Source: Pelomonas parva
GTDB taxonomy: Bacteria; Pseudomonadota; Gammaproteobacteria; Burkholderiales; Burkholderiaceae_C
Direction: 5' to 3'
Assembly: GCF_043555835.1 (NCBI RefSeq)
Contig: NZ_JBIGHV010000013.1
Span: forward strand, 62,001-126,000
DNA: 64,000 nt
Position numbers and translations under genes: made by a program. Positions 10,955 to 19,490 of this stretch are shown piece after piece. The notes beneath the pieces are model-generated. The model was not told the DNA's origin. It searched no databases and saw only the letters and a program-made list of their open reading frames with translations. Numbering within the stretch: position 1 is the stretch's first letter; every line of letters begins with the position of its first letter.

Positions 10955-10996
10955 ATTTGGACGATTGTCCTGATATGCTTGGTCGATCGTCCAAAT
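10955..10996. promoter_or_regulatory. paired TetR operator palindromes in divergent promoter
   Basis: A perfect 11-base inverted repeat, ATTTGGACGAT (10955-10965) and ATCGTCCAAAT (10986-10996). Each arm is also half of its own shorter palindrome: TTGGACGATTGTCC on the left and, read on the other strand, TTGGACGATCGACC on the right. So there are two related operator-like sites in inverted orientation about 30 bases apart, between the tetR and thioredoxin-fold gene starts, with a possible -10 element (TATGCT) between them. The site structure is seen directly; binding by the neighbouring TetR protein is inference. Confidence 0.75.
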
Positions 10997-11005
10997 GGAG
11001 CAATC

Positions 11006-11539
11006 ATGCGACTTCAAGCGGGGCAGCCGGCGCCCGATGTGCAGACCGTCGATGTCTTCGGCCGGCCGGTGTCGCTGCAGCACTGGCGGGGGCGGCCGGT
11101 GCTGCTGTCGTTCTATCGGTACGCGTCCTGCCCGCTGTGCAACCTGCGCGTGCGTGACCTGCGCGAGGCGGCGCCGGAACTGGCGGCGCTGGGGCTGGTG
11201 CTGGTGGGCGTCTTCCAGTCGGACGCCGCCACGATCGGCCGCCACGTCGGCCAGCAGCAGGCGCCTTTCCCGCTCGTGGCCGACCCGGCGCTGGCGCTGT
11301 ACCGCCGCTATGGCGTGGAGCGAAGCTGGGCCGCGATGCTGCGCTGGCCCACGCTGGCCGGGGCGGTGCGGGCGATGGCGGCGGGCTTCCTGCCGGGCCG
11401 GGTCGATGGCCCCATCGACCGCACGCCGGCGGACTTCCTCATCGATGCCGACGGCCGCATTGCCGTCGCCCACTACGGTCGCCACCTGGGCGACCACCTG
11501 CCCATCGCCGAATTGAGGGCACGGCTGGGCCGTGGCTAG
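11006..11539 (+). CDS. peroxiredoxin-like (AhpC/TSA, thioredoxin-fold) protein
   Basis: 177 residues with the AhpC/TSA fold: AGQPAPDVQTVDVFGRPVSL, strand-loop SFYRYASCPLCNLRVRDL with a CPLC redox motif where peroxiredoxins have TxxC, then PLVADPALALYRRYGV and FLIDADGRIAVAHYG. It belongs to the peroxiredoxin-like group, probably a thiol reductase or peroxidase; the CxxC suggests an intramolecular disulfide. The start at 11006 has GGAG at correct spacing. Placement next to tetR operators suggests induction by a small molecule or oxidant. It converges with rlpA, overlapping by four bases. Confidence 0.82.
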   Translation: MRLQAGQPAPDVQTVDVFGRPVSLQHWRGRPVLLSFYRYASCPLCNLRVRDLREAAPELAALGLVLVGVFQSDAATIGRHVGQQQAPFPLVADPALALYRRYGVERSWAAMLRWPTLAGAVRAMAAGFLPGRVDGPIDRTPADFLIDADGRIAVAHYGRHLGDHLPIAELRARLGRG

Positions 11540-12429
11540 CGCTTCTCCACCAGCGTCGACTCCACGCCACCTTCGTCGCGCAGCCGGGCGGCCGCTGCCC
11601 GTGCCTCGTCGGCGTTCGGGAACGGCCCGGCGCGCAGCCGGTGCAGGCCGGCCTCGCGCACGACGGTGAGCAGCGGCAACAGGCTGAGGTCGGCCTCGGC
11701 GACGCGCTGGCGCAGGCTCTCGGCGGCGTCCAGCTTGGTGAAGGCGCCGAACTGCAGCCAGTAACCGCCGCCGGCGATCACCGCGGTCGTCTCGCGCTGC
11801 GGCGCGCCGGGCGGCGTGTCGGGCACGAAGACGGGCGGGGGCTCACCCGTCGGCTTCTGCCAGTTGCCGGCGCGGATCTCCGCGTAGGTGATGCGCCGCA
11901 CCTCCACCGGCGCCACGCCGCGCAGCAGGTCCAGCTTGAGCGCTGCCGTGTAGCTGAGGTCGATGATGCGGCCCTTGTGGAAGGGCCCGCGGTCGTTGAC
12001 GCGCACGACGATCTCGCGCCCGTTGGCCGGGTTGCGCACGCGGGCGTAGCTGGGGATGGGCAGCGTCGGGTGCGCGGCCGTCATCGCGTACATGTTGTAG
12101 ATCTCGCCGCTGGCCGTCTGGCGGCCGTGGAACTTGCGGCCGTACCAGGAGGCCAGGCCGCGGTCGGCATAGGCGACGTCGCTGGCCATGGGCACGTAGC
12201 GCTCGCCCAGCACCACATAGGGCTTGTTGGGCCCGCCGATGCGGATGGCCTCCAGGCGCGGCACAGCGTCCGGCACCTGGGTGAGGTTGGCGGGCGGGTT
12301 GGCCTCCGGGCCGTCGCGGTCACTGGCCGTCGGGCTGCTGGCGCAGCCGGACAGCAGGGCCAACAGGGCCAGCGCGAGGGCCAGCCCAGTATGCTGCGCG
12401 GTCTGTTTACATCGGCTATGCCATGCCAT
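11536..12429 (-). CDS. rlpA: RlpA septal-ring lytic transglycosylase, lipoprotein with SPOR domain
   Basis: Outer-membrane lipoprotein that cleaves denuded peptidoglycan strands during daughter-cell separation. 297 residues: lipobox LLSGC after a hydrophobic leader, then a double-psi beta-barrel RlpA domain with GLASWYGRKFHGRQTASGE, MTAAHPTLPIPSYARV and VNDRGPFHKGRIIDLSYTAA (catalytic Asp in NDRGPF). The C-terminal SPOR domain begins near YWLQFGAFTKLDAAESLRQR. The chosen start gives a normal lipoprotein leader and lies on a CATG shared with the opposite-strand FAH gene. Confidence 0.92.
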   Translation of the reverse strand: MAWHSRCKQTAQHTGLALALALLALLSGCASSPTASDRDGPEANPPANLTQVPDAVPRLEAIRIGGPNKPYVVLGERYVPMASDVAYADRGLASWYGRKFHGRQTASGEIYNMYAMTAAHPTLPIPSYARVRNPANGREIVVRVNDRGPFHKGRIIDLSYTAALKLDLLRGVAPVEVRRITYAEIRAGNWQKPTGEPPPVFVPDTPPGAPQRETTAVIAGGGYWLQFGAFTKLDAAESLRQRVAEADLSLLPLLTVVREAGLHRLRAGPFPNADEARAAAARLRDEGGVESTLVEKR

Positions 12430-13126
12430 GAGCAACTTCGTCTTCCCTCCAGTCGAGACGCCCAGCGCCGCCGTGCGCGGCACGGACGCCCGCTACGCCG
12501 TCAGCCGCATCTTCTGCGTCGGCCGCAACTATGCCGATCATGCCCGCGAGATGGGCGCCGACCCTACGCGCGAACCGCCGTTCTACTTCACCAAGCCGGC
12601 CACGGCGCTGACCGCGTCGGGCTCGACGGTGCCCTACCCAAGCGAGACCAAGAACTACCACTACGAGATGGAACTGGTGATCGCCCTCGGCGCGCCGGTG
12701 TTCCGCGTGACGCCCGACGCGGCCCGCGCGGCCATCTGGGGTTACGCCGCCGGCCTGGACATGACGCGCCGCGACCTGCAGGCCGCAGCCAAGGCCGGTG
12801 GCAAGCCTTGGGACACGGCCAAGGGGTTCGACCAGTCAGCAATCCTTGGCGACATCGCCCGCGTCAGCGAGGTTGGCCTGCTGGAAAAGGGTGCCATCAC
12901 GCTGAGCGTGAATGGCGTGGAGAAGCAGCGCGGCGACCTGGCCGACATGATCTGGAGCCAGGCGGAGATCGTCTCCAATCTGTCGCACCTGTATCACCTG
13001 CACCCGGGCGACCTGATCTACACGGGCACGCCGGCGGGGGTGGGCGCGGTCGTGCCGGGCGATGTGATCACGGGCCGCATCGAGGGCCTGGGCGAGATCA
13101 CGCTGACGGTGGGGCAGGCCGAGTGA
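12428..13126 (+). CDS. fumarylacetoacetate hydrolase-family protein
   Basis: Metal-dependent C-C bond hydrolase or decarboxylase fold, 232 residues, often fumarylpyruvate hydrolase or oxaloacetate decarboxylase in this branch. Features: IFCVGRNYADHAREMG near the N-terminus, the metal-binding ExE in YHYEMELVIALG, Asp in GYAAGLDMTRRDLQ, and DLIYTGTPAGVGAVVPGD near the end. The start codon overlaps the rlpA start codon on the opposite strand. The stop overlaps the nadC start (TGATG), so the two are co-translated. The reaction cannot be fixed from sequence alone. Confidence 0.87.
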   Translation: MSNFVFPPVETPSAAVRGTDARYAVSRIFCVGRNYADHAREMGADPTREPPFYFTKPATALTASGSTVPYPSETKNYHYEMELVIALGAPVFRVTPDAARAAIWGYAAGLDMTRRDLQAAAKAGGKPWDTAKGFDQSAILGDIARVSEVGLLEKGAITLSVNGVEKQRGDLADMIWSQAEIVSNLSHLYHLHPGDLIYTGTPAGVGAVVPGDVITGRIEGLGEITLTVGQAE

Positions 13127-13989
13127 TGTTCGACGAAGAGACGCTGGACCAGGCCCGCGCGCGCAACATCCGCGAGTCGCTGGCCGAAGACATCGGCCGT
13201 TGCGACTGGACGGCCCAGCTCGTGCCCGCCGGCCGTCGCGTGGCGGCCCAGGTGCGCGTGCGCGAGCAGGCCGTGCTGTGCGGCCGCGACTGGTTCGACG
13301 GCGTGTTCGCGGCGCTGGACGCGACGAGCCGCATCGAGTGGCTCTACGACGAAGGCGCGCAGATGACGGCTGACAGCATCGTCTGCCGCATCGAAGCCGA
13401 TGGCCGGCAACTGCTGAGTGCCGAGCGGCCGGCGCTGAACTTCCTGCAGCTGCTGTCCGGCACGGCAACGATCACGCGCGCCCATGTCGACGCGGTGGCC
13501 GGCGCCAGCGCCAACCCACGCGGCTGCGCCATCCTCGACACGCGCAAGACCATCCCCGGCCTGCGCCTGGCGCAGAAGTACGCGGTGCGCGTGGGCGGCG
13601 GGCAGAACCAGCGGCTGGCGCTGTACGCAGGCATCCTCATCAAGGAGAACCACATCGCCGCCGCCGGTGGTGTGGGTCTCGCCTTGCGTGCGGCGCAGGC
13701 CTTGAACTCGGGAGTGGACATCCAGATCGAGGTCGAGACCCTCGAGCAACTGCGCGAGGCACTGGACGCCGGTGCCGTCAGCGTGCTGCTGGACAACTTC
13801 AGCGAAGCGCAGATGCGCGAGGCGGTGGCCGTCAATGCCGGCCGCGCGCTGCTGGAGGTGTCGGGCGGCGTCGAGCTTGGGCAGCTAAGGGGGATCGCCG
13901 CCACCGGCGTGGACCGCATCTCCATCGGCCGGCTGACGAAGGACCTGCGCGCGGTGGACTACTCGATGCGGGTGCTGGGCCCGGTCTGA
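13126..13989 (+). CDS. nadC: nicotinate-nucleotide diphosphorylase (quinolinate phosphoribosyltransferase)
   Basis: Converts quinolinate and PRPP to nicotinate mononucleotide, CO2 and PPi in de novo NAD synthesis. 287 residues, normal length. Signature segments: SLAEDIGRCDWT at the N-terminus, ERPALNFLQLLSGTAT, DTRKTIPGLRLAQKYAVRVGGGQNQR (substrate-binding Arg/Lys cluster), KENHIAAAGG, QIEVETLEQL, LLDNFSEAQMREAV and EVSGGVELGQLR. The start overlaps the previous stop. nadA and nadB are not present nearby. Confidence 0.95.
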   Translation: MFDEETLDQARARNIRESLAEDIGRCDWTAQLVPAGRRVAAQVRVREQAVLCGRDWFDGVFAALDATSRIEWLYDEGAQMTADSIVCRIEADGRQLLSAERPALNFLQLLSGTATITRAHVDAVAGASANPRGCAILDTRKTIPGLRLAQKYAVRVGGGQNQRLALYAGILIKENHIAAAGGVGLALRAAQALNSGVDIQIEVETLEQLREALDAGAVSVLLDNFSEAQMREAVAVNAGRALLEVSGGVELGQLRGIAATGVDRISIGRLTKDLRAVDYSMRVLGPV

Positions 13990-14003
13990 GCAAGCCGGCT
14001 GGT

Positions 14004-14885
14004 TCAACCCAGCAGATGCGCCCGCACCCGGGCCGCCGCGTCGGCCGGGTGCTCCTGCATGAAGCAATGCCCGCCGGTCGTGACCTGCACATGCACATGC
14101 GGCGCGTTGTGGGCATGGGCCCGGGCACAGCCGGTCCGCACGAAGGGCATGGTGCTGTCGCCGTGCAGCAGCAGCGTGGGCACGGGGATGCGGCGCAGCC
14201 GGCTCCACAACTGGTCGGGCATGGTGCTGAAGATGGTGGACTCCAGCTCCGGCGCGCACTTCAGCCGTACCGTGCCGTCGGGGCTGTCGCGCAGCGCGTG
14301 GGTGACGAAGGCGTCCAGCGCCGCCTCGTCCCAGCCCCGGTAGGTGCCGCGGCCACGCAGGCTCTCGCGGGCGTGTTCGCGGCTGGGCCATTCGCGGCGG
14401 CGGCGCTTGGTTGCGCGGGCCAGCGGGTTGACGAGGCCGGTGCCGGCGCGGCCCATCATCTGGGCGGCGAGCAGCATGGGCGGCGGGAACAGCACCGGGT
14501 CCAGCAGCACGGCCCGGCCGAACGGCTGGCCGGCCGCGCCCAGCAGCAGCGCCGTCTGCACGCCGCCGAAGCTGTGGCCTACGGCCATCAGCGGCACGTC
14601 GCCATAGGCGGCGCGGCCGGCCTGGAAGGCGTCCAGCGCCGCCTCGGCGCAGCGGTTCCAGCCCGCGAAACGCGGCGTGGCGTCGCTGTCGCCGTGGCCT
14701 GGCGCGTCGCACAGCCAGAGGTCGAAGTCGCGCGCCAGCGCCAGCAGCAAGGGCTCGTAGACGCGGCCGCAGAAGCCGTTGCCGTGCAGGAAGTGCAGCA
14801 GCGGCCGGCCGCTGGGCGGTGTGCGCCAGCCGCGCAGCACGGTGCCCGTGACGGGCGACGCGTGCGCCCAGGGTTCAAGGATCAT
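14004..14885 (-). CDS. alpha/beta-fold hydrolase
   Basis: 293 residues with the lipase/esterase-like fold: oxyanion region FLHGNGFCGRVYEPLL, CDAPGHGDSD, nucleophile elbow GHSFGG, an acidic residue in VPTLLLHGDSTMPFV and a C-terminal histidine in TTGGHCFMQEHPADAA. The substrate is unknown. It overlaps the Anbu gene upstream by four bases (ATGA), so the two are probably one operon. Confidence 0.85.
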   Translation of the reverse strand: MILEPWAHASPVTGTVLRGWRTPPSGRPLLHFLHGNGFCGRVYEPLLLALARDFDLWLCDAPGHGDSDATPRFAGWNRCAEAALDAFQAGRAAYGDVPLMAVGHSFGGVQTALLLGAAGQPFGRAVLLDPVLFPPPMLLAAQMMGRAGTGLVNPLARATKRRRREWPSREHARESLRGRGTYRGWDEAALDAFVTHALRDSPDGTVRLKCAPELESTIFSTMPDQLWSRLRRIPVPTLLLHGDSTMPFVRTGCARAHAHNAPHVHVQVTTGGHCFMQEHPADAAARVRAHLLG

Positions 14886-15619
14886 TCGTCGAACCAGGGC
14901 TCGTTCGGCAGGTTGTCGAACACCCGGCGCAGCCCCTCGCTCCAGCCCGCGCGCAGCGCCTGGAAGTAGGGGTCGTCGCGGCCGATGCGGTGCGGCGGCT
15001 TCATGGCCATCTCGAACTGGTTGGCGCGCAGCATCAGCATGTCAATGGGCAGGCCCACCGACAGGTTGGACTGGATGGTCGAGTCGAAGCTGACCAGCGT
15101 GCACTTGGCGGCCTCGTCCAGCGGCGTTGTCTCGTAGCGGACGACGCGGTCGATGATGGGCTTGCCGTACTTGCTCTCGCCGATCTGGAAGTACGGCGTG
15201 TCCTCCGTCGCCTCGATGAAGTTGCCCTGCGGGTAGACGTGGAAGAGGCGCGGGCCCTCGCCCAGGATCTGGCCGCCGATCAGCATGTTGGCGCCGAAGT
15301 CGACGCCGCCGTTGTAGTCGTGACTGTCGCGGGCAATGATTTCCTTCAGCGTGCGACCGAGCAGCGCGGCCGCGTCGTAGAGCGACGGTACGTTGAGCAG
15401 ATGCTCGCCGTCGCCATGCAGGCGCTGGTTCAGCACCGACATGACGGACTGCGTCGTGGCCAGGTTGCCCGCCGTCAGCACGACGATCTCGCGCTGGTGC
15501 GGGATCTGGAACTGGTACATCTTGCGGAAGCTGGCGATGTGGTCGATGCCGGCGTTGGTGCGGGTGTCGGAGGCGAACAGCAGGCCGGCGCGCAGACGCA
15601 TCGCGACGCAGTAAGTCAT
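14882..15619 (-). CDS. proteasome-type peptidase (Anbu/HslV-like)
   Basis: Ntn-hydrolase of the bacterial Anbu family, 245 residues. The start MTYCVAMRLRAGLLFASDTRTNAG is chosen because removal of Met leaves Thr2 as the predicted N-terminal nucleophile, and this opening is strongly conserved in Anbu; an upstream ATG five codons earlier would bury it. Further family segments are IVVLTAGNLATTQSVM and YNGGVDFGANMLIGGQ. Anbu genes are often found with alpha-E, circularly permuted ATP-grasp and transglutaminase genes; none of these is beside this copy, only the hydrolase downstream. Confidence 0.88.
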   Translation of the reverse strand: MTYCVAMRLRAGLLFASDTRTNAGIDHIASFRKMYQFQIPHQREIVVLTAGNLATTQSVMSVLNQRLHGDGEHLLNVPSLYDAAALLGRTLKEIIARDSHDYNGGVDFGANMLIGGQILGEGPRLFHVYPQGNFIEATEDTPYFQIGESKYGKPIIDRVVRYETTPLDEAAKCTLVSFDSTIQSNLSVGLPIDMLMLRANQFEMAMKPPHRIGRDDPYFQALRAGWSEGLRRVFDNLPNEPWFDE

Positions 15620-15706
15620 GGTGGGAGGTCCCAATAGCTTGAGCTGGCCATTATGGCCAGTGGGCCTCCTGCCCCGGCCTGTGCCCGCCGGGCACAGCGC
15701 GTTGTC

Positions 15707-15976
15707 TCAATGCGTGGGGTGAGGCACCGGCAGAGGCGCCGGACCCGAGGCGGGCGGAAAGGCGGGAGCTGCGGCCGCCGACGCCGGTGGCGGCAGGGGC
15801 GGCGGCGTGGTGGGGTCCGGCCTGCTGCTGCCGCCGGCCTGCGCAGGCGCTGCGGTGGGCGCCGGCGGCGCTGCTGGCCGTTGCGGCGGCTGGCCGCAGG
15901 CGATCAACGACATCATCATCGTCGTGGCAGTGGCGATCTTCAACAACCGGCGGTGCTCGAGAAAGTTCCATTGCAT
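15707..15976 (-). CDS. small proline/alanine-rich lipoprotein
   Basis: 89 residues. The leader LLKIATATTMMMSLIAC ends in a lipobox, followed by an acceptor-Cys region CGQPPQRPAAPP and a low-complexity Pro/Ala/Ser tail with no folded domain. The ATG at 15976 is preceded by an excellent ribosome site (AAAAGGAG, eight bases before the start), which decides it over longer readings. A surface or periplasmic linker-type lipoprotein is likely; its function is unknown. Confidence 0.65.
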   Translation of the reverse strand: MQWNFLEHRRLLKIATATTMMMSLIACGQPPQRPAAPPAPTAAPAQAGGSSRPDPTTPPPLPPPASAAAAPAFPPASGPAPLPVPHPTH

Positions 15977-16168
15977 GGCGTGCTCCTTTTGGCGCGGCGC
16001 TCGCGCCCGATGATTTGCCCAGCAAGCGACCTCCCTGCCCATCGGCGCTTGCCGATGCCCCTGTAGGACTGGAGGCGGCCGGAGCCGACAGCGACGCGTC
16101 GTGCCGGCCGACACCTGCGCCGCACGGCAGTCTCTAGTCTGTGCAGCCACCGCAACCAGGAGCCCGAC

Positions 16169-16714
16169 ATGCAAGACGACATCCGCACCCGTTTGCCTGA
16201 CAACGATGCGAACAGCGAAGAGAACCTCAGCGGCCCTGCTGCCGCACGCAAGATTGCCGACCTGGTCAGCGCCGGCGACAGCTGCTTCTTCTGCACCCGC
16301 GACTTGTCATCGGAGCTGCACTCGCGGCCGATGACTGTCATCGAAGTCGAGGACGGTGGCACGCTGTGGTTCTTCACGGAGATCGACAGCTTCAAGAACG
16401 TGGAGCTCGACCGCGACCCGCGCGTCACGCTGTTCTTCAAGGAGGGCGACAACGGTGGGCACCTGCGGCTGGATGGCACCGCCACGCAGGTGCTGGACAA
16501 ATCCACCATCCACCGCCTCTGGACGCCCAAGCTGCGCGCCTGGTTCACCGAGGGCGAGGACGACCCGCGCATCAGCGTGCTGCGCGTCGACCCAACCGGC
16601 GGCGAGTACTGGGACAACCGCCACGGCACCGCCATCGCGGGCATCAAGATGCTGTTCGGCGCCATCGCCGGCCAGCGCACCGACGACGGGGTGCACGGCC
16701 GGCTCAGCTTTTGA
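16169..16714 (+). CDS. PPOX-fold (pyridoxamine 5'-phosphate oxidase-like) general stress protein
   Basis: 181 residues with a split-barrel flavin-binding fold: KIADLVSAGDSCFFCTRD, SRPMTVIEVEDGGTLWFFT, DPRVTLFFKEGDNGGHLRLDGTA and KLRAWFTEGEDDPRISVLRVDP. This order matches the general stress protein 26 group, which binds FMN/FAD or heme but usually lacks PLP oxidase activity. GGAG lies nine bases before the ATG. It is a single gene, divergent from the lipoprotein. Confidence 0.85.
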   Translation: MQDDIRTRLPDNDANSEENLSGPAAARKIADLVSAGDSCFFCTRDLSSELHSRPMTVIEVEDGGTLWFFTEIDSFKNVELDRDPRVTLFFKEGDNGGHLRLDGTATQVLDKSTIHRLWTPKLRAWFTEGEDDPRISVLRVDPTGGEYWDNRHGTAIAGIKMLFGAIAGQRTDDGVHGRLSF

Positions 16715-16732
16715 GCTCTGTCTGGCCGGAGG

Positions 16733-19318
16733 TCAGTCGCAGGTGCCGCGCTCGCCACGGCGCCACGCAGCCAGCGCCTGCAACGTGGCGTCAAGCTGCC
16801 GGCGCAACTGCGCCAGCCTCGGGGCCAGGTCTTGCGCGTCCTGCTCGCGCAGCGCAGTGGCCAGCGTCCGCGCCTGGGTGGCCAGAGGCACGGCACCGAC
16901 CGAGTTGGCTGAACTCAGCAGCCCGTGCAGCAGGAGGGCAGCGGCCTCGTGGTCACCGCTCTCCAGTGCCTGCTCCAGCCCCAGTGGCCCACCATAGGAC
17001 TGCAGGAAGCGGTCGATGACCCGTTCATACAGCTCGGCGCGGCCGAAGCAGTGCTGCAGGCCGGCCGCAAAGGACACCGGCGCTCCCGGCTCGCCGGGCA
17101 GGTCGGCCGTGCCGCTACCGAGCCAGCGGGCCATGACGCGGAACAGCAGGTCGGGGTGAACCGGCTTGGTGACGAAATCGTTCATGCCGGCGGCCAGGCA
17201 GTCACGCCGATCGCTGTCGCTGGCATGGGCCGTCATCGCAATGACGGGCAGCAGCCGGTTGGCGGGGTCGGCGCGCAGCCGGCGCACTGTCTCGTAGCCG
17301 TCCATGCCGGGCATCTGCACGTCCATCAACACCAGCTCGTATCGCTCGCGGGCGATGGCCGCGATGGCCTCGGCGCCGCTGCCGGCGATGTCCAGCGCCA
17401 CGCCGGCCACGCTGCGCAGCAGCTCGCCGGCCAGCACCTGGTTGACCTCGTTGTCCTCCACCAGCAGCACGCGGCGGCCGGCCAGGCGTAGCAAGGCCTG
17501 CTCGGCCGCTACCGGCGGCGCCGGCATCGGCGCAAGGGATCGGTCGCTGCGGCCGAGGCGAACGGTGAAGTGGAAGCTGCTGCCCTGGCCCGGCGTGCTG
17601 TTCACCGCGATGGAGCCGCCCATCAGCTCGACGAGCTGGCGGCTGATGGCCAGCCCTAGGCCGGTGCCGCCGAAGCGGCGGCTCATCGCGGCGTCGCCCT
17701 GCGAGAAGGGCTGGAAGAGGCGCTGCATCTGCTCCGCCGTCATGCCGATGCCGGTGTCGACGACCCGGCACTGCAGCTTCAGCGACGTGGCGTCGACCGG
17801 CGTGCAGTGCATGTCCACCGTGACCTCGCCGGCTGCGGTGAACTTGACGGCGTTGCCCGCCAGGTTGATCAACACCTGGCGCAGGCGCTGCAGGTCGCCG
17901 ACGACGGCCCCGGGCGGCGCGCCGCGCAGGGTCACCTGCAGCTTCAGGCCCTTGGCCTCGGAACGTTGGCCGACGATGACCTGCAGCGCCTGGGCCAGCG
18001 CGTCCAGCTCGAACTCGGCCTGCTCCAGCTCCAGCTTGCCGGCCTCGATCTTGGACAGGTCCAGGATGTCGTCGATCAAGCCGAGCAGCGTCTCGCCCGC
18101 CACGCGCGCCTTGCTGAGATAGCCCGACTGCAGCGGTGTCAGCGCCGTGCGCAGCGCCAGGTCCGTGAAGCCCAGGACCGCGTTCATCGGCGTGCGAATC
18201 TCGTGGCTCATGTTGGCCAGGAAGACGCTCTTGGCCTGGCTCGCGGCCTCGGCAGCCAGCTGCGCCTGGCGGGCCTGCTCGGCGGCGCGCTGGTCGCTGA
18301 TGTCGCGCACGATGGCCGTCATCAGCACCGCCTGGCCCTCGCCATGGCGGGCGATGGAGGCCTCGATGGGGAACTCGCTGCCGTCGGCGCGCACGCCGCT
18401 GAGCTGGCGCAGCCGCCCCATGCGGTGGGCCGCCGTGGCGCCGTCGCGCGCGAAGGACTGCACATGCGCCTCGTGGCCGGCGCGCGCTGCCGCCGGCAGG
18501 AAGCGGTCCAGCCGCTGGCCCAGCGCCGCCTCGGCGGGCAGACGGAAGATGCGGCTGGCCGCCGCGTTGAAGACGCGGATGCGCTGGTCCGCGCCGATGG
18601 TGATGACCGCGTCCATCGCGGTCTCGACGATGCCTTCCAGCTGCCGGTCGCGTTCGCGCAGCGCCGTCTCGGCCCGCTGCTGCTGCTGTTGGCGTGTCTG
18701 CTGGTCCAGCGCCAGCGAGAAGTCGTCGGCCAGTCCTTGCAGCAGCTCCTCACGCCTGGCGCCGAACCAGCCTGGCCGGTCGGTCTGGAACAGCAACGCG
18801 CCCCAGAGCTGCCCGTCGCGGAACAGCGGGAACACCGCCACCGCCCGCACGCCGTGCGCAATGGCCCGCTCCCGCATGGACGGCGGCGCCTGCACGGCGA
18901 GATAGTCGTTGCAGATGACGACCGTGCCGCTGCGCAGCGCCTTTGGGACGGGCAGGTGTTCAACCGCCGGGTCCAGGTAGTCCCAGCCCTGCGCAGCGGC
19001 GCCAAACACCGCGTCGATGGGGCCGGCGCCCGCCAGCACGGCGGCGCGCCCGGCATCGGCCTTGATGACCGCCACCAGCACCGCGTTGCCCGACTCGACG
19101 AACGCGGTGCAGATGTCGCCGGCAATGCTGTGCAGGTCGCCACTGCGCACCAACGCATGGTTGGTGCGCAGCAGCGCCTCGTACAGCCTGTTGGCCCGGC
19201 GCAGTTCCCCCAGCGGTGTGCTGAACCGCCGTGTCAGCCAGGCGGCGCAAGTCCGCAGCAGGCGCCAGGGCTGTCGCCTGCCAGGGCGCGGCGGGTTCGC
19301 CTCGGTCCGGTCTCGCAT
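16733..19318 (-). CDS. hybrid sensor histidine kinase (GAF-PAS-HisKA-HATPase-REC-HPt)
   Basis: 861-residue cytoplasmic hybrid kinase. A GAF-like region (about 50-215) precedes a PAS domain (about 225-345: MDAVITIGADQRIRVFNAAA) and the HisKA box FLANMSHEIRTPMNAVLGF with H372. The ATPase follows (LINLAGNAVKFTAAGEV, DTGIGMT, GTGLGLAISRQLVELMGG). A receiver with acceptor D666 (VLMDVQMPGMDGYETV) and a C-terminal HPt domain with H798 (LLLHGLLSSANSVGA) complete a full phosphorelay. No transmembrane helix is evident. The start at 19318 has GGGAGA upstream; a GTG six codons earlier is possible. No output regulator lies nearby. Confidence 0.92.
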   Translation of the reverse strand: MRDRTEANPPRPGRRQPWRLLRTCAAWLTRRFSTPLGELRRANRLYEALLRTNHALVRSGDLHSIAGDICTAFVESGNAVLVAVIKADAGRAAVLAGAGPIDAVFGAAAQGWDYLDPAVEHLPVPKALRSGTVVICNDYLAVQAPPSMRERAIAHGVRAVAVFPLFRDGQLWGALLFQTDRPGWFGARREELLQGLADDFSLALDQQTRQQQQQRAETALRERDRQLEGIVETAMDAVITIGADQRIRVFNAAASRIFRLPAEAALGQRLDRFLPAAARAGHEAHVQSFARDGATAAHRMGRLRQLSGVRADGSEFPIEASIARHGEGQAVLMTAIVRDISDQRAAEQARQAQLAAEAASQAKSVFLANMSHEIRTPMNAVLGFTDLALRTALTPLQSGYLSKARVAGETLLGLIDDILDLSKIEAGKLELEQAEFELDALAQALQVIVGQRSEAKGLKLQVTLRGAPPGAVVGDLQRLRQVLINLAGNAVKFTAAGEVTVDMHCTPVDATSLKLQCRVVDTGIGMTAEQMQRLFQPFSQGDAAMSRRFGGTGLGLAISRQLVELMGGSIAVNSTPGQGSSFHFTVRLGRSDRSLAPMPAPPVAAEQALLRLAGRRVLLVEDNEVNQVLAGELLRSVAGVALDIAGSGAEAIAAIARERYELVLMDVQMPGMDGYETVRRLRADPANRLLPVIAMTAHASDSDRRDCLAAGMNDFVTKPVHPDLLFRVMARWLGSGTADLPGEPGAPVSFAAGLQHCFGRAELYERVIDRFLQSYGGPLGLEQALESGDHEAAALLLHGLLSSANSVGAVPLATQARTLATALREQDAQDLAPRLAQLRRQLDATLQALAAWRRGERGTCD

Positions 19319-19451
19319 CGACTCTCCCTGCGCCACCTGCTGCCTGCAGGCGATTCGTTATGTTGTCGATGCCGATTGAACACCTCGGCGGCGGCCCTCG
19401 CAAGGCCGCCGTTTCATCAAGCTTTCGGCAAGCGGTCGCAGGCGGACATGA

Positions 19452-19485
19452 AAAAAGCACTTGACCGTGAAGCCAAGTGCTTTTT
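19452..19485. terminator. Rho-independent terminator hairpin
   Basis: Perfect 12-base inverted repeat AAAAAGCACTTG / CAAGTGCTTTTT with a ten-base loop, giving a stem with A- and T-tracts on both sides, so it can act in either direction. It sits six bases beyond the 3' end of the minus-strand tRNA-Arg fragment, where the terminator of the original tRNA gene would be expected. Confidence 0.85.
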
Positions 19486-19490
19486 GCATC

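Noticed and set aside
12224..13989. A single long frame running from inside rlpA through nadC
   Set aside because: The first part is out of frame with the conserved FAH protein. Real starts at 12428 and 13126 are supported by family N-termini and overlapping stop/start codons.
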